Shown here piece after piece: positions 7,292 through 14,950 of a stretch of 40,530 nt of DNA. The position numbers and the translations under genes were made by a program. This stretch comes from Alphaproteobacteria bacterium (GTDB lineage Bacteria > Pseudomonadota > Alphaproteobacteria > Acetobacterales > Acetobacteraceae). Within the stretch, counting starts at the first letter, position 1; every line of letters starts with the position of its first letter. Below the pieces are notes generated by a model, which was not told the origin of the DNA, ran no database searches, and worked only from the letters and a program-made list of their open reading frames with translations. The stretch covers positions 1 to 40,530 of the forward strand of contig JAPLOI010000016.1 of assembly GCA_026400815.1 (NCBI GenBank), in the 5' to 3' direction.

Positions 7292-7407
7292 GGTTCTTTT
7301 TTGAAAAAAAGAACCAAAAAACTTTTGTTCGTTTGATGCGGAGAGGCTCGGCCTCTCCGCATCAATTCATAAAAGTCTTTTTGCTTCTTTTTCTTCAGAA
7401 AAAGAAG
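7292..7407. repeat. Three-hairpin composite repeat, copy 2 (likely bidirectional terminator)
   Basis: Hairpin A (7292-7315) and hairpin C (7384-7407) are identical in sequence to those of the copy at 1917-2033. The central hairpin B has arms TTGATGCGGAGAGGC (7333-7347) and GCCTCTCCGCATCAA (7351-7365), a perfect 15 bp stem unrelated in sequence to the other copy. It fills the gap between the convergent ends of ndk and the permease gene, 10 and 7 bases from their stops, which suits a terminator acting on both strands. Confidence 0.85.
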
Positions 7408-7414
7408 GCCTTGC

Positions 7415-8032
7415 TCAGGCTGGTGCCAGCCGATGCAGGATGGCGGCGCGCACCGCATTGATGATGGCGAAGACCGTTTGCAGGACGGCGCCGAAGAACA
7501 GCATCACGAAGGCGAAGAGCATGATCTGGTCCGACAGGGCCGGCAGGCGCTCGGCCTGGCGCAGGGTGACGAAGATCGCCTCTGGCGTGCCGACCGCGGC
7601 GGCCATGGACGAGGCCAGGGTGAGCACGAAGAAGGCGCGGGTGAGGTTGGGCAGGAACAGCACGGCGGTGGCGATGTTGCCGGCGCGCAGGGCCCGCAGC
7701 GCCACCAGGCCGTTATCGGCGATGTAGGCCACGGCGTAGGCGGCATTGGCCAGGATGACGGCGAGCAGGCCGGTTTGGATATCGTGGCCGGCGATCTGGA
7801 TTTCGCGCGGCAGGATGTTGAGCAGGAAGAACATCACCACGAAGGTGGGGGCGGCGCGCAGCAGGCCGACGAGGCTGCCGGCGGGGGCAGCGAGGGCGCG
7901 GCCGGCGCCGAGGGAGACCGCCAGCGGCAGGCCGAGGAGCAGCCCGAGGACCAGCGAGGCGAAGGCGATCTCCAGGTTGACGACCAGGCCGGCGAGGAAG
8001 ACCGGCAGGAAGCTGGGCAGGATCTCGATCAT
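7415..8032 (-). CDS. ABC transporter permease, polar amino-acid type
   Basis: This 205-residue inner-membrane protein has about five hydrophobic segments (roughly residues 7-35, 48-75, 88-110, 125-145 and 170-195). It shows the order of the HisM/GlnP family: LLRAAPTFVVMFFLLNILP near 58-76, and an EAA-like loop LRALRAGNIATAVLFLPNLTR in which the EAA residues themselves are not well kept. The ATG overlaps the TGA of the upstream fusion gene (ATGA, 8029-8032), so the two are coupled and probably form one heteromeric membrane domain. No ATPase gene is nearby. Three-hairpin repeat copy 2 follows. Confidence 0.8.
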   Translation of the reverse strand: MIEILPSFLPVFLAGLVVNLEIAFASLVLGLLLGLPLAVSLGAGRALAAPAGSLVGLLRAAPTFVVMFFLLNILPREIQIAGHDIQTGLLAVILANAAYAVAYIADNGLVALRALRAGNIATAVLFLPNLTRAFFVLTLASSMAAAVGTPEAIFVTLRQAERLPALSDQIMLFAFVMLFFGAVLQTVFAIINAVRAAILHRLAPA

Positions 8033-9669
8033 GCCGCAGCCCTCCGTTCGAAGACGCCCTGGAGCGAGCGCATCAGTGTGACCACGAGGCTGACCAGCAG
8101 CGTGTAGAAGACGAGCAGGAACGAGTAGGTCATGATCCGCTCACTGGTGAAGGAGGTGATGTCCGTTAGTTCGTTCAGCAGTTCCGGCACGCCGACCATG
8201 CTGGCGACCGCGCTGGATTTCGTGGCGTTGACCAGGAAGGACATGATCTGCACCGCAGCGCCCTGGATGGCGCCGCGCAAAGGCGGCCAGGTGGCGGAGG
8301 TGCTGCGCTGGGTGGCGTGGTATTCGCCGATCGCCTGGGCGGCGGAGCTGCCGTTGTAGAGGCCGATCATCACCACCGCGATCACCAGCGCCACGGGGGC
8401 GGAATAGGGCACCAGGGTGCTGGCGACCATGTAGCCGAAGAACAGCAGCAGCACGAGCGGCGAGCATTGCAGCACGCCGGTGGCCATGCGGGCGGCGATG
8501 CGGGCGGCGGCGGGGCGGGCGCAGAGCGCGCTGGCGAAGAGCATGGCCAGACCCAGGGTGGAGATGATGGAGCCGACCACCAGCACCAGCGAGAAGATGA
8601 TGCCGCGCAGGAAGGCCTCGAACGCCACTTCGGTCTTCAGCATCGGTAGCGTGATGGAAATGCCGAGCGTATCGCGCAGCCAGGCTTCGAACCGATCCAC
8701 ATCCGGGGCGAAGCGGGTGGGGGGCAGGGTGGTGTCCGACGGTTCTCCGAGGCAGCCGGGGGCGGGGGTGGCGCCGGCGGCGATGCAGGCCGGGCTGGAC
8801 CACAGGCTGCGCTGGTCTTCCAGAAAGCCGCGCGCGATCGGGAAGCCGGTGGCGGCCTGCAGGAAGCGGCCCTCGGCGTGCCACTGGGCGCTCAGCCCAT
8901 CGAGGAAGGCGGCGAGGTCGCTGCCGGGCGGTGTGGCCATGCCCCAGGGCAGGGCGGAGATGGCGAGCTTCTGTTCGAACCGGGCGGCGAAGGCGGGGTC
9001 GGCGAAGCTGTTGCTGAAGAAGCTGTCGTCGTGCATCGCCAGCGAGCAGATCTCGCGCTTCAGCGCATCGACCAGCTGTTGCGGGCTGTCGAAGATCAGC
9101 AGGCGCACGCCGTGCTGTACGAGGTGCAGCGTGTCGGCATTGCCGAGCGGCACGCAGACGGTGCGGCCGGCCATCTGGTCCAGGCTGCGGGCGGTGATGC
9201 GGCGGTCTCCGACCACGACGGTGGTGGACTGGTAGTAGTGCGGGCGGATGAAGCGCACCTGCTCGTCGCGCTGCAGGGTGTGGCCCATGGTGGCGATGAC
9301 CAGATCCACCCGGCGTTCGACGAGGTTGGCGATGCGGTTGGCCGGCGTGACGGTGACGAAGCGTGCTTCCACCCCGAGGCGGGCGGCGATGGCGCGGGCC
9401 ACCTCGATCTCGAAGCCGGAGCGGCGCGTGTCCGCACCCAGGCCGTCGGCGATGCCGAAATTGGGGTAGTTGCCGCGCACGCCGACGCGGATGTGGCCGT
9501 TGCAGAGGACCCCGGCGAGGCTGTCGCGCGGCACGGCCTCGCAGCCTTGGGTGGTGGCGCGGGCGCGGGCCTGGTCCAGCATGGCCTGGAGCGCCGCGGC
9601 GCTGTCGGCGCGGGCGGGGGATGTGAGGCCGGCGAGGAGGAGCAGCAGGGCGGCGAGGAGGTGGCGCAT
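8029..9669 (-). CDS. Fused solute-binding protein and ABC permease (GlnP-type)
   Basis: This 546-residue protein starts with a signal peptide (residues 1-21, ending SPARA). An SBP-family-3 binding domain spans about 58-275: GHIRVGVRGNYPNFGIAD, then GFEIEVARAIAARLGVEARF and the ATMGHTLQRDEQV stretch. A Cys-containing linker (C295, C306) leads to a permease domain from about 350 to 540 with several membrane segments, ending near KSSAVASMVGVPELLNEL (484-501). Fusion of the binding domain to the permease tethers it in the periplasm, as known for GlnP of Gram-positives. Substrate is probably an amino acid, by family. It starts four bases after the methyltransferase gene and overlaps the next permease gene. 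The missing ATPase must come from elsewhere if the transporter works. Confidence 0.82.
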   Translation of the reverse strand: MRHLLAALLLLLAGLTSPARADSAAALQAMLDQARARATTQGCEAVPRDSLAGVLCNGHIRVGVRGNYPNFGIADGLGADTRRSGFEIEVARAIAARLGVEARFVTVTPANRIANLVERRVDLVIATMGHTLQRDEQVRFIRPHYYQSTTVVVGDRRITARSLDQMAGRTVCVPLGNADTLHLVQHGVRLLIFDSPQQLVDALKREICSLAMHDDSFFSNSFADPAFAARFEQKLAISALPWGMATPPGSDLAAFLDGLSAQWHAEGRFLQAATGFPIARGFLEDQRSLWSSPACIAAGATPAPGCLGEPSDTTLPPTRFAPDVDRFEAWLRDTLGISITLPMLKTEVAFEAFLRGIIFSLVLVVGSIISTLGLAMLFASALCARPAAARIAARMATGVLQCSPLVLLLFFGYMVASTLVPYSAPVALVIAVVMIGLYNGSSAAQAIGEYHATQRSTSATWPPLRGAIQGAAVQIMSFLVNATKSSAVASMVGVPELLNELTDITSFTSERIMTYSFLLVFYTLLVSLVVTLMRSLQGVFERRAAA

Positions 9670-9673
9670 GGTG

Positions 9674-10444
9674 CTAGGCGTCTCCTGGCCCGGCGGCGGA
9701 AATCTCGAGAACGTCGGTGCGCAGGAAAGTGTGCGGGCCGATGCGCTGGATCGCCTCGGGCCCGGCGCCGTGCAGCACGGCGGGGGTCATGACCGGCAGC
9801 TTTTCGGGCGCCAGCGGCATGAAGCTTGAGGCGACGATGCGGGCGGCGAGGCCGCGTTCGGCCAGCAGGCGGTTTGTGGCGGCGAGGCCCAGGAAGGCGC
9901 TGTGCACGACATAGGCGTGGCCGCCGGGGGCGAGGTGCCACGGCAGGCCGCGCAGCAATTGGTCCATCACCAGGCGCCCGTCTGGCCCGCCGAAGCTCCA
10001 TTGCGGTGGGCGGCCGGCATAGCCTGGGGCGAGCATGGGGAAGTGTGGCGGGTTGGCCAGCACGAGATCGAAGCGGCGGCCGGCGAGCGGTGCCCAGAGG
10101 TCGCCGCAAGCCAGTTCGACAGGCTGGCCCAGGCTGTCCATCAGGCGCTGGGTGGCAAGGATCGCGCCGGGATCGACATCGGTGCCGGTCAGGCTGGTGG
10201 CGCCGCATCCGGCGAGGCTGGCGAGCACGGCGCCGGAGCCGACGCCGATTTCCACGACACGGCCCAGGGGGCGGGCCAGGGGGCGGCCCAGGGGGCGGGC
10301 CAGGGGGTGGCCGGCGATGGCGGCCTGCACGGCGTGGATCAGGAAGCCGGTGTATTCGCTGGGGCGGAAGGCGGCATCTGCGCCGGCTTCATGGGGACTC
10401 ACTTGGTCCGATCGGGCCTGCACGTGTTCGAGGATGTCGGTCAT
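9674..10444 (-). CDS. Class I SAM-dependent methyltransferase (small-methyltransferase domain)
   Basis: This 256-residue cytoplasmic enzyme has SAM-binding motif I VVEIGVGSGA (63-72), the acidic loop TGTDVDPGA (87-95), and motif IV NPPH (131-134) with the preceding FDLVLA. The NPP-type tetrad points to methylation of an amino group on a base or protein glutamine, as in the HemK, RsmC and TrmN6 groups; the target is not decided. Residues 46-62 are a Pro-Leu-Ala-Arg-Pro-Leu-Gly-Arg repeat encoded by a tandem DNA repeat, placed just before the SAM fold, and probably forming a variable linker. It lies upstream of the fusion transporter gene on the same strand, separated by four bases. Confidence 0.8.
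   Translation of the reverse strand: MTDILEHVQARSDQVSPHEAGADAAFRPSEYTGFLIHAVQAAIAGHPLARPLGRPLARPLGRVVEIGVGSGAVLASLAGCGATSLTGTDVDPGAILATQRLMDSLGQPVELACGDLWAPLAGRRFDLVLANPPHFPMLAPGYAGRPPQWSFGGPDGRLVMDQLLRGLPWHLAPGGHAYVVHSAFLGLAATNRLLAERGLAARIVASSFMPLAPEKLPVMTPAVLHGAGPEAIQRIGPHTFLRTDVLEISAAGPGDA
10261..10308. repeat. Tandem 24 bp repeat inside the methyltransferase gene
   Basis: Two copies of a 24 bp unit (10261-10284 and 10285-10308) differ at one base; each is itself two near-identical 12 bp halves (GGCCCAGGGGGC and GGGCCAGGGGGC). The unit is a multiple of three, so length changes keep the frame and add or remove PLARPLGR. Confidence 0.9.
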
Positions 10445-10491
10445 CGAGGACCTTCCGCGGGCGAGGGGCCCGGCCGGTGATGGGGGCAGGA

Positions 10492-10517
10492 CCCGCCCGG
10501 CATGGGTGCCGGGCGGG
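10492..10517 (-). terminator. GC-rich hairpin after the aapJ-like gene
   Basis: Arms CCCGCCCGGCA (10492-10502) and TGCCGGGCGGG (10507-10517) form a perfect 11 bp stem with a four-base loop, 18 bases past the stop of the AapJ-like gene. There is no U-tract on the minus strand, so it may protect the mRNA end or weaken read-through rather than act as a full intrinsic terminator. Confidence 0.5.
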
Positions 10518-10535
10518 AGGGGGCGGGGACCGGAT

Positions 10536-11642
10536 TCAGCGGATCGGGGGGGCGTATTGCAGGCCGCCCTGGTTCCACAGCAGGTTCAGGCCGCGCTGCA
10601 GGCCCAGCGGCTGGATGTTGCGCTCCCACACCTCGCGGTAGTTGCCCACCTGGCGGATGACGCGCGAGCCCCAGTCGGCATCCAGGCCCAGCAGGTCGCC
10701 GGAGCGGCCGGTGACGCCGAACAGGCGCTGCACTTCCTGGCCGGCTTCGGCCAGGGCGCCGGCGGGGCCGGCCTTCATCTCGGCTACGTTCTTGCTGTCC
10801 AGCCCCAGCTCCTCGCCGGCGAGCATGGCGAAGTGGACCCAGCGGGCGATGCTGAACAGCTTGCGGTCGCCTTCGCGCACCACGGGGCCCAGCGGCTCCT
10901 TGGAGATCACCTCATAGAGGATGGCGAAGTTGGCGGCATTGTTGCCCTGCTGCGCCATGAAGCCGGCGAGTGCGGCGGTGTCGCTGGTGAGCGCATCGCA
11001 GTACTGGGCCATGAAGGCCGCACGGGTGGCATCGGCGCCGCGCGCGGCCACCGGGGTGATGCGCAGGCGCATGGTGCGGGCGTATTCGGCGAGGTTCTGT
11101 TCGGAGGTGGTGCCGGCCTCTACGCAGACCTTGGCGCCATCCAGCTGCTGCACGCGGCTGACGGCGCTGGCGCGGCGAACCAGGAAGCCCTGGCCATCGA
11201 AATAGGTGACGGCGGCGAAGCTGGCACCCTCGCCCACGTCGCGCTCCAGGGTCCAGGTGGTGGCGCGGGCCAGGATATCGATGGCGCCGCGGCGCAGCAT
11301 GTCGAAGCGCTCGGCGGCGGGGACGGGCACGAAACGGGCCTTGGCGGCATCGCCCAGCACCGCGGAGGCGATGCCACGGCAGTAATCGACATCGAGGCCG
11401 CGCCATTCGCCGCGACCATCCTGCAGGGCGAAGCCGGGGGTGGCCGGGGAGACGCCGCAGAGGAGGTGGCCGCGGGCGCGGATTGCCTCCAGCGCGCCGG
11501 GGGCTGCCGCCGGGGCAGCCGCGGCGGCGACCACGGGCGCGGCGGGGGTGGCGGGCTTGGCGGTGCCCTGGGCCAGCGCAGGCAGGGCGCCGGCGCAGGC
11601 CGCGAGTGCCACGGCCGCGGCCAGGAATTGAGCTGTCTTCAT
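10536..11642 (-). CDS. aapJ: AapJ-type amino-acid ABC transporter substrate-binding protein
   Basis: This 368-residue exported binding protein has a signal peptide at 1-24 (ALPALA) and an Ala/Pro-rich linker to about residue 50. It then follows the general L-amino-acid binding protein AapJ closely: GVSPATPGFALQD, WRGLDVDYCRGIASAVLGD, ILARATTWTLERD, YFDGQGFLVRR, VCVEAGTTSEQNLAEY, ISKEPLGPVVREGD, and the C-terminal RGLNLLWNQGGLQYAPPIR. Length fits. In rhizobia aapJ heads aapJQMP, but no aapQMP genes are here, so this copy is separated from its transporter or serves another partner. It lies 71 bases after the MlaA-like gene on the same strand and is followed by a GC-rich hairpin. The start ATG 11640-11642 gives a good signal peptide. 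Confidence 0.88.
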   Translation of the reverse strand: MKTAQFLAAAVALAACAGALPALAQGTAKPATPAAPVVAAAAAPAAAPGALEAIRARGHLLCGVSPATPGFALQDGRGEWRGLDVDYCRGIASAVLGDAAKARFVPVPAAERFDMLRRGAIDILARATTWTLERDVGEGASFAAVTYFDGQGFLVRRASAVSRVQQLDGAKVCVEAGTTSEQNLAEYARTMRLRITPVAARGADATRAAFMAQYCDALTSDTAALAGFMAQQGNNAANFAILYEVISKEPLGPVVREGDRKLFSIARWVHFAMLAGEELGLDSKNVAEMKAGPAGALAEAGQEVQRLFGVTGRSGDLLGLDADWGSRVIRQVGNYREVWERNIQPLGLQRGLNLLWNQGGLQYAPPIR

Positions 11643-11713
11643 AGACCTCGGTCCTTCTGCTGATCGGTGCGGGGTGCCGGAATTCCGGCCCGCATGAGCA
11701 TTCCAGCGCCCCG

Positions 11714-12418
11714 CTAGGCGCCGCCGCAGCGCAGGGCGCGCCCGGCCACGTAGCGTTCGCGCACGTCGTCGTAGGTGCCGCCGCGCTCCTGCGCGGAGTC
11801 GATCTGGCGGGCGACGGCCAGGGCGGCGGCTTCGTCCAGCGCCTCTATGACCAGGAGGGTCATGAGGCCTGGTACCGGCCCGAAGACCGGGATGAGGGCC
11901 ACGTAGATGATGGCGTTGGTGACCACGATGTCGGCGATGGCGTCGCGCAGCGTGCGCGGGCCGACGATGGGCAGCACCACGTAGGGGCCGTCCGGCACGC
12001 CATTGCGGCACAAGGCGAGGCCGATATCGTTGCGCGGCACCTCCATGCCCATCTCGGTGGCCACGTCGCGCGTGCCGAGCATGCCGAGGGTGAGGTTGGT
12101 GCCGAAGCGGCGCAGCGAGCCGGCGGCCAGGCCGAAATCGCCGGACAGGGCGTGGCTGAGCGCGGTGATCGGTTCGTTGACCGTGTTTGAGAGCATGTTG
12201 CCGGCGCCCTGGGAGAGCCAGTCCGGCACCGCGAAGCCATCCGGCAGCGATTGGCGCAGGGCGTCGACGCCGTTGGAGAGATGCTCGTTCAGTTCGAACA
12301 CCTGGCGGTTGAAGCGGTCCAGCCAACCGCCTTGTTGTTGCGCCGCGGCCGGGGTGGCGGCGAGCAGGGCAGCCAGGGCGAGGGCGCCCAGGGCAAGTGT
12401 GGCGGTGCGCAGGTTCAT
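11714..12418 (-). CDS. mlaA: MlaA/VacJ-like outer-membrane lipid-asymmetry protein, no lipobox
   Basis: This 234-residue protein resembles MlaA, which extracts phospholipids from the outer leaflet and hands them to the Mla pathway. Family features are RFNRQVFELNEHL (35-47), a long helix pair with NTVNEPITALSHAL, RFGTNLTLGMLGTRDVATEMG, and the PYVVLPIVGPRTLRDA block. The signal peptide (1-26) ends in AAAQQQ with no cysteine, so unlike standard MlaA it is not an evident lipoprotein. No other mla genes are near; instead it is coupled by an ATGA overlap (12415-12418) to the carbonic-anhydrase-like gene. Either it is a diverged MlaA with a local role, or it is the cell's MlaA held here. The MlaA assignment itself is firm. 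Confidence 0.85.
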   Translation of the reverse strand: MNLRTATLALGALALAALLAATPAAAQQQGGWLDRFNRQVFELNEHLSNGVDALRQSLPDGFAVPDWLSQGAGNMLSNTVNEPITALSHALSGDFGLAAGSLRRFGTNLTLGMLGTRDVATEMGMEVPRNDIGLALCRNGVPDGPYVVLPIVGPRTLRDAIADIVVTNAIIYVALIPVFGPVPGLMTLLVIEALDEAAALAVARQIDSAQERGGTYDDVRERYVAGRALRCGGA

Positions 12419-13443
12419 GCGCTGGCCTGGCGGCGCGCGGGTGTGGCGGGGGTGGGCTGCACCAGCGTGCGGAACCAGCGCGTGGAGCGGAACGGCCAGG
12501 GGCCCTTGGGGCGCGGCACCAGGCCTTCCTCCTCCGCCAGGGTGGCGGCGCGGCGTTCGGATTCCAGATGGCTGGTGCCGGGGCCGGAGAGGCGGCGATA
12601 GAGCCGGGCGGCGGCGCGCACATCCTTCTGGCCGATGCGGCCGGCGGTATCGGCACGGGTGCGCAACACTTCGCGCACATCGCGCGTGGCGCCGGCGCCG
12701 GTGGGGCGCAGCGTGGCGAGCACGCTGCCGCTGACCTCCTGCGCCGCGCGGGCGGTGAGGCCGTAGCGGGTGATGCCTTCGGAGAGCAGGGCGAGCTCCG
12801 CCTCGGCCGAGAGCGGTGGGCCTTCGGCGCGCACGCGCACCAGGGCGGCGAAGCCCTGCGGATCCGGCTGCGTGCCCCGCATGCGCGAGGGCATGAGCAC
12901 CATGCCTTCCGGCGGCACATCGGCCATCAGCTGGGCGGCGGGGCCGACACTGTTGGGGTGGAAGCCTGCGGGGATGCAGGCGGCGCAGGGGATGACCCTT
13001 GTGGTGCCATCCAGGTCCATCAGCTTCAGTTCCACCAGCAGGTCCGGGTGGCAGCGGCGGACTTCCTCGGCGGCGCGGGTCAGCACCTCTGTGTGGCGGC
13101 GCTGCTCCTCCATGGGATCGTCTGCCAGGCGGCGGCCGGCCCAGATGTGCATGGCGCCGCAGTCGCGGTGGTTCAGGAACGTCACCTTGCGGATGCCGTG
13201 CAGCTTGCGCGAGGCGGCGAGGTTCTCCCACAGCACGGTGGCGGCGGGGGAGGCGGGGTCGTACGCGGCCAGGGCGGCGCCGGCGATGCGGAGTTCGCTG
13301 TAGCGATCCTCCCGGCCCAGGGCGGCGAGCAGGTTGGCGACGCCGCCGGAGGTGCGCGGGTCGATGCAGGAGACGACGAAGGCATCGGCCTTCGTGGGGG
13401 CTTCCTGTGTTGGGGTGGGCGGCGGGGCGAGGGTGGCGCTCAT
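12415..13443 (-). CDS. Beta-carbonic-anhydrase-like protein with extra C-terminal domain
   Basis: This 342-residue protein has, after a Pro-rich N-terminus, a beta-carbonic-anhydrase-like core at about 20-190. It keeps the zinc pattern: C26 and the D28/R30 pair in SCIDPR (canonical CxDSR, with Ser replaced by Pro), and H92/C95 in NHRDCGA. An IAGAALAA segment and NLAASRKLHGIRKV link the two parts. Residues about 215-330 form a second, helical domain (EGITRYGLTARAAQEVSGSV ... STRWFRTL) that is also found as a separate gene at 16382-16816. No signal peptide is seen. It is coupled by ATGA overlaps to the DUF6524-like gene upstream and the MlaA-like gene downstream. The zinc site looks intact, but whether it hydrates CO2 is not known for this subgroup. 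Confidence 0.75.
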   Translation of the reverse strand: MSATLAPPPTPTQEAPTKADAFVVSCIDPRTSGGVANLLAALGREDRYSELRIAGAALAAYDPASPAATVLWENLAASRKLHGIRKVTFLNHRDCGAMHIWAGRRLADDPMEEQRRHTEVLTRAAEEVRRCHPDLLVELKLMDLDGTTRVIPCAACIPAGFHPNSVGPAAQLMADVPPEGMVLMPSRMRGTQPDPQGFAALVRVRAEGPPLSAEAELALLSEGITRYGLTARAAQEVSGSVLATLRPTGAGATRDVREVLRTRADTAGRIGQKDVRAAARLYRRLSGPGTSHLESERRAATLAEEEGLVPRPKGPWPFRSTRWFRTLVQPTPATPARRQASA

Positions 13444-13844
13444 TTCAGGGGCTCCACGTGGGTGATGCCGGCGGCGCGGTGGTGCACCAGGGACCAGCTG
13501 AGACCGAAGGTGTAGAGAAGGCTGACCAGCACCAGCGGGGCGGCGCCGGACCAGGAGCCGGGGAGCTGGGGCAGGCCCAACTCCCTGGCGGCCAGCATCA
13601 GCACGGCGAAGGTGGTGCCGACGAGCAGCAGCCCTTTCCAGCCGAGCAGGCCGCGCAGGGTGAGGAACAGGGCGAGATGGGTGAGCAGCAGCACGAGGCC
13701 GACGGCCAGCCGCGTCCAGAACCCCGCCTCCCCTTCCCAGGCCCAGTGCCAGTACGAGCGGCCCGAGGGGTTGTAGGTGGCGAAGACAATGAAGAGGCTG
13801 AACAGCAGCCGTGCCACGATGCCGTCCCAGCTGATATGGCTCAT
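13440..13844 (-). CDS. DUF6524-like small membrane protein
   Basis: This 134-residue inner-membrane protein has about four hydrophobic segments: residues 9-25 (IVARLLFSLFIVFATYNPSG), 44-62, 68-86 and 101-122. The ATYNPSGRSYWHW stretch at 22-34 is the most family-like part; the DUF number is from memory and should be checked. Function is unknown. The stop overlaps the carbonic-anhydrase-like ATG, and its own ATG overlaps the stop of the exported-protein gene upstream (both ATGA), so it is made with those partners. Confidence 0.65.
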   Translation of the reverse strand: MSHISWDGIVARLLFSLFIVFATYNPSGRSYWHWAWEGEAGFWTRLAVGLVLLLTHLALFLTLRGLLGWKGLLLVGTTFAVLMLAARELGLPQLPGSWSGAAPLVLVSLLYTFGLSWSLVHHRAAGITHVEPLK

Positions 13845-14866
13845 GGCGTGGCCCCCGCGGTGGTGCTGGCGGGGCAGCCGCCGCGCACGGCGAGGCGGGC
13901 GACGCGGGCATCCAGCGCGGCGAGCACCTCGCGGCGGGCTTCCTCGGCCACCGCGAATTCGGCGCGGGCGATGACGCCGAGCGACTGCGCCTCGAAATCG
14001 TCGCGGTTGAGGGCGGCGTCGGCGCGGTTGAAGGCCCAGTCGATGCCCCAGTAGGCGCCGACGCCACCGAGCGTGCCGGCGGCGAGGCCGGGCACGCCAC
14101 CGAAACGGTAGCCGACGGCGCCGACGGTGGCGACGATGGAGCCGGCTTCCGTGGCGCGCAGCATCAGGGCGCTGACGCGGGCGGCGACGGGGCGCAGGGA
14201 ATGGAAGAACAGCGAGGCGGGGTCGCTGCCGGGCGAGGCGTTGGCCGTGCCGCCCTCACCCACCGCATGCAGCGTAACCGTGGCGGCGCGGGCGGCGGCT
14301 TCGGGATCCAGGCGCAGCGTGGCGGTGGTTGTGGCGGGCGGTTCCGGGAAGGCGCGCAACGACGCCAGGGCGCCGGCGAGGGCGTGGTTCCAGTTGCTCT
14401 CGACCAGGAAGGCGGCCATCTCCAGGTCGCGGCGCATGGTTTCGGGCGGCGCGGCGCGGGCCAGCACGCGATCGACGAAGGCGCGGCGCATTGGCTCGGC
14501 CATCTGTTCCACCACGCCATCGGCCATCGACTTTTGGTCGCCGCGCAGGGCGGCGGCGGCGCTGGTGACCATGCGCCCGGCGATGCGGTAGGCGGTGACG
14601 TAGGATTGCACCCAGTCGTAGGCCCAGCCGCCGAAGCCGGGCACCGCTTCCCGCGCGCCGGCATAGCGGGCGGAGGCGGCATCCACCGCCAGGCGCTGGG
14701 CGAGGCCGGCTGCGTCTTGCCGGGCCTGTTCCAGGTGCTGGTTGAGCTGGGCGAGTGCCTGGGCCGGCACCTGGCGCAGTTCGCAGATGCCGCCGGGCAG
14801 CATCAGCGCCACCACGGGATCCGCGGCGCGGGCCGGGGCGGGCAGGAGGGCGAGGGCGGTGAGCAA
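13841..14866 (-). CDS. Exported protein with glycine-rich hydrophobic segment, unknown family
   Basis: The mature part is clear: after a hydrophobic leader ending LLPAPARAADP, about 320 residues follow from LPGGICELRQ to the C-terminus. A helical middle (AYDWVQSYVTAYRIAGRMV, then the charged RRDLEMAAFLVESNWNHALA) precedes a glycine-zipper-like stretch near residues 245-277 (VGYRFGGVPGLAAGTLGGVG). The C-terminus is charged and ends CPASTTAGATP. I do not recognise the family. The start is uncertain: TTG 14864-14866 is given, but no ATG or GTG sits ahead of the leader, so CTG 14887 or the internal ATG 14803 are possible. It heads the four-gene ATGA-coupled run and diverges from the 4-TM gene at 14951. 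Confidence 0.6.
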   Translation of the reverse strand: MLTALALLPAPARAADPVVALMLPGGICELRQVPAQALAQLNQHLEQARQDAAGLAQRLAVDAASARYAGAREAVPGFGGWAYDWVQSYVTAYRIAGRMVTSAAAALRGDQKSMADGVVEQMAEPMRRAFVDRVLARAAPPETMRRDLEMAAFLVESNWNHALAGALASLRAFPEPPATTTATLRLDPEAAARAATVTLHAVGEGGTANASPGSDPASLFFHSLRPVAARVSALMLRATEAGSIVATVGAVGYRFGGVPGLAAGTLGGVGAYWGIDWAFNRADAALNRDDFEAQSLGVIARAEFAVAEEARREVLAALDARVARLAVRGGCPASTTAGATP

Positions 14867-14950
14867 AATCGCCAGCAGGGTACACAGCCTGTCGCCAGCC
14901 CGTGGGCGCGGCGCTAGAAGGGCGGCGCCGGTTTGGCTGGGGAGCGTGAT

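Noticed and set aside
1917-7407. Repeats considered as a CRISPR or insertion-sequence pair
   Set aside because: Only two copies, no spacers, no transposase between them, and no target-site duplications seen; the genes between are ordinary and functional.
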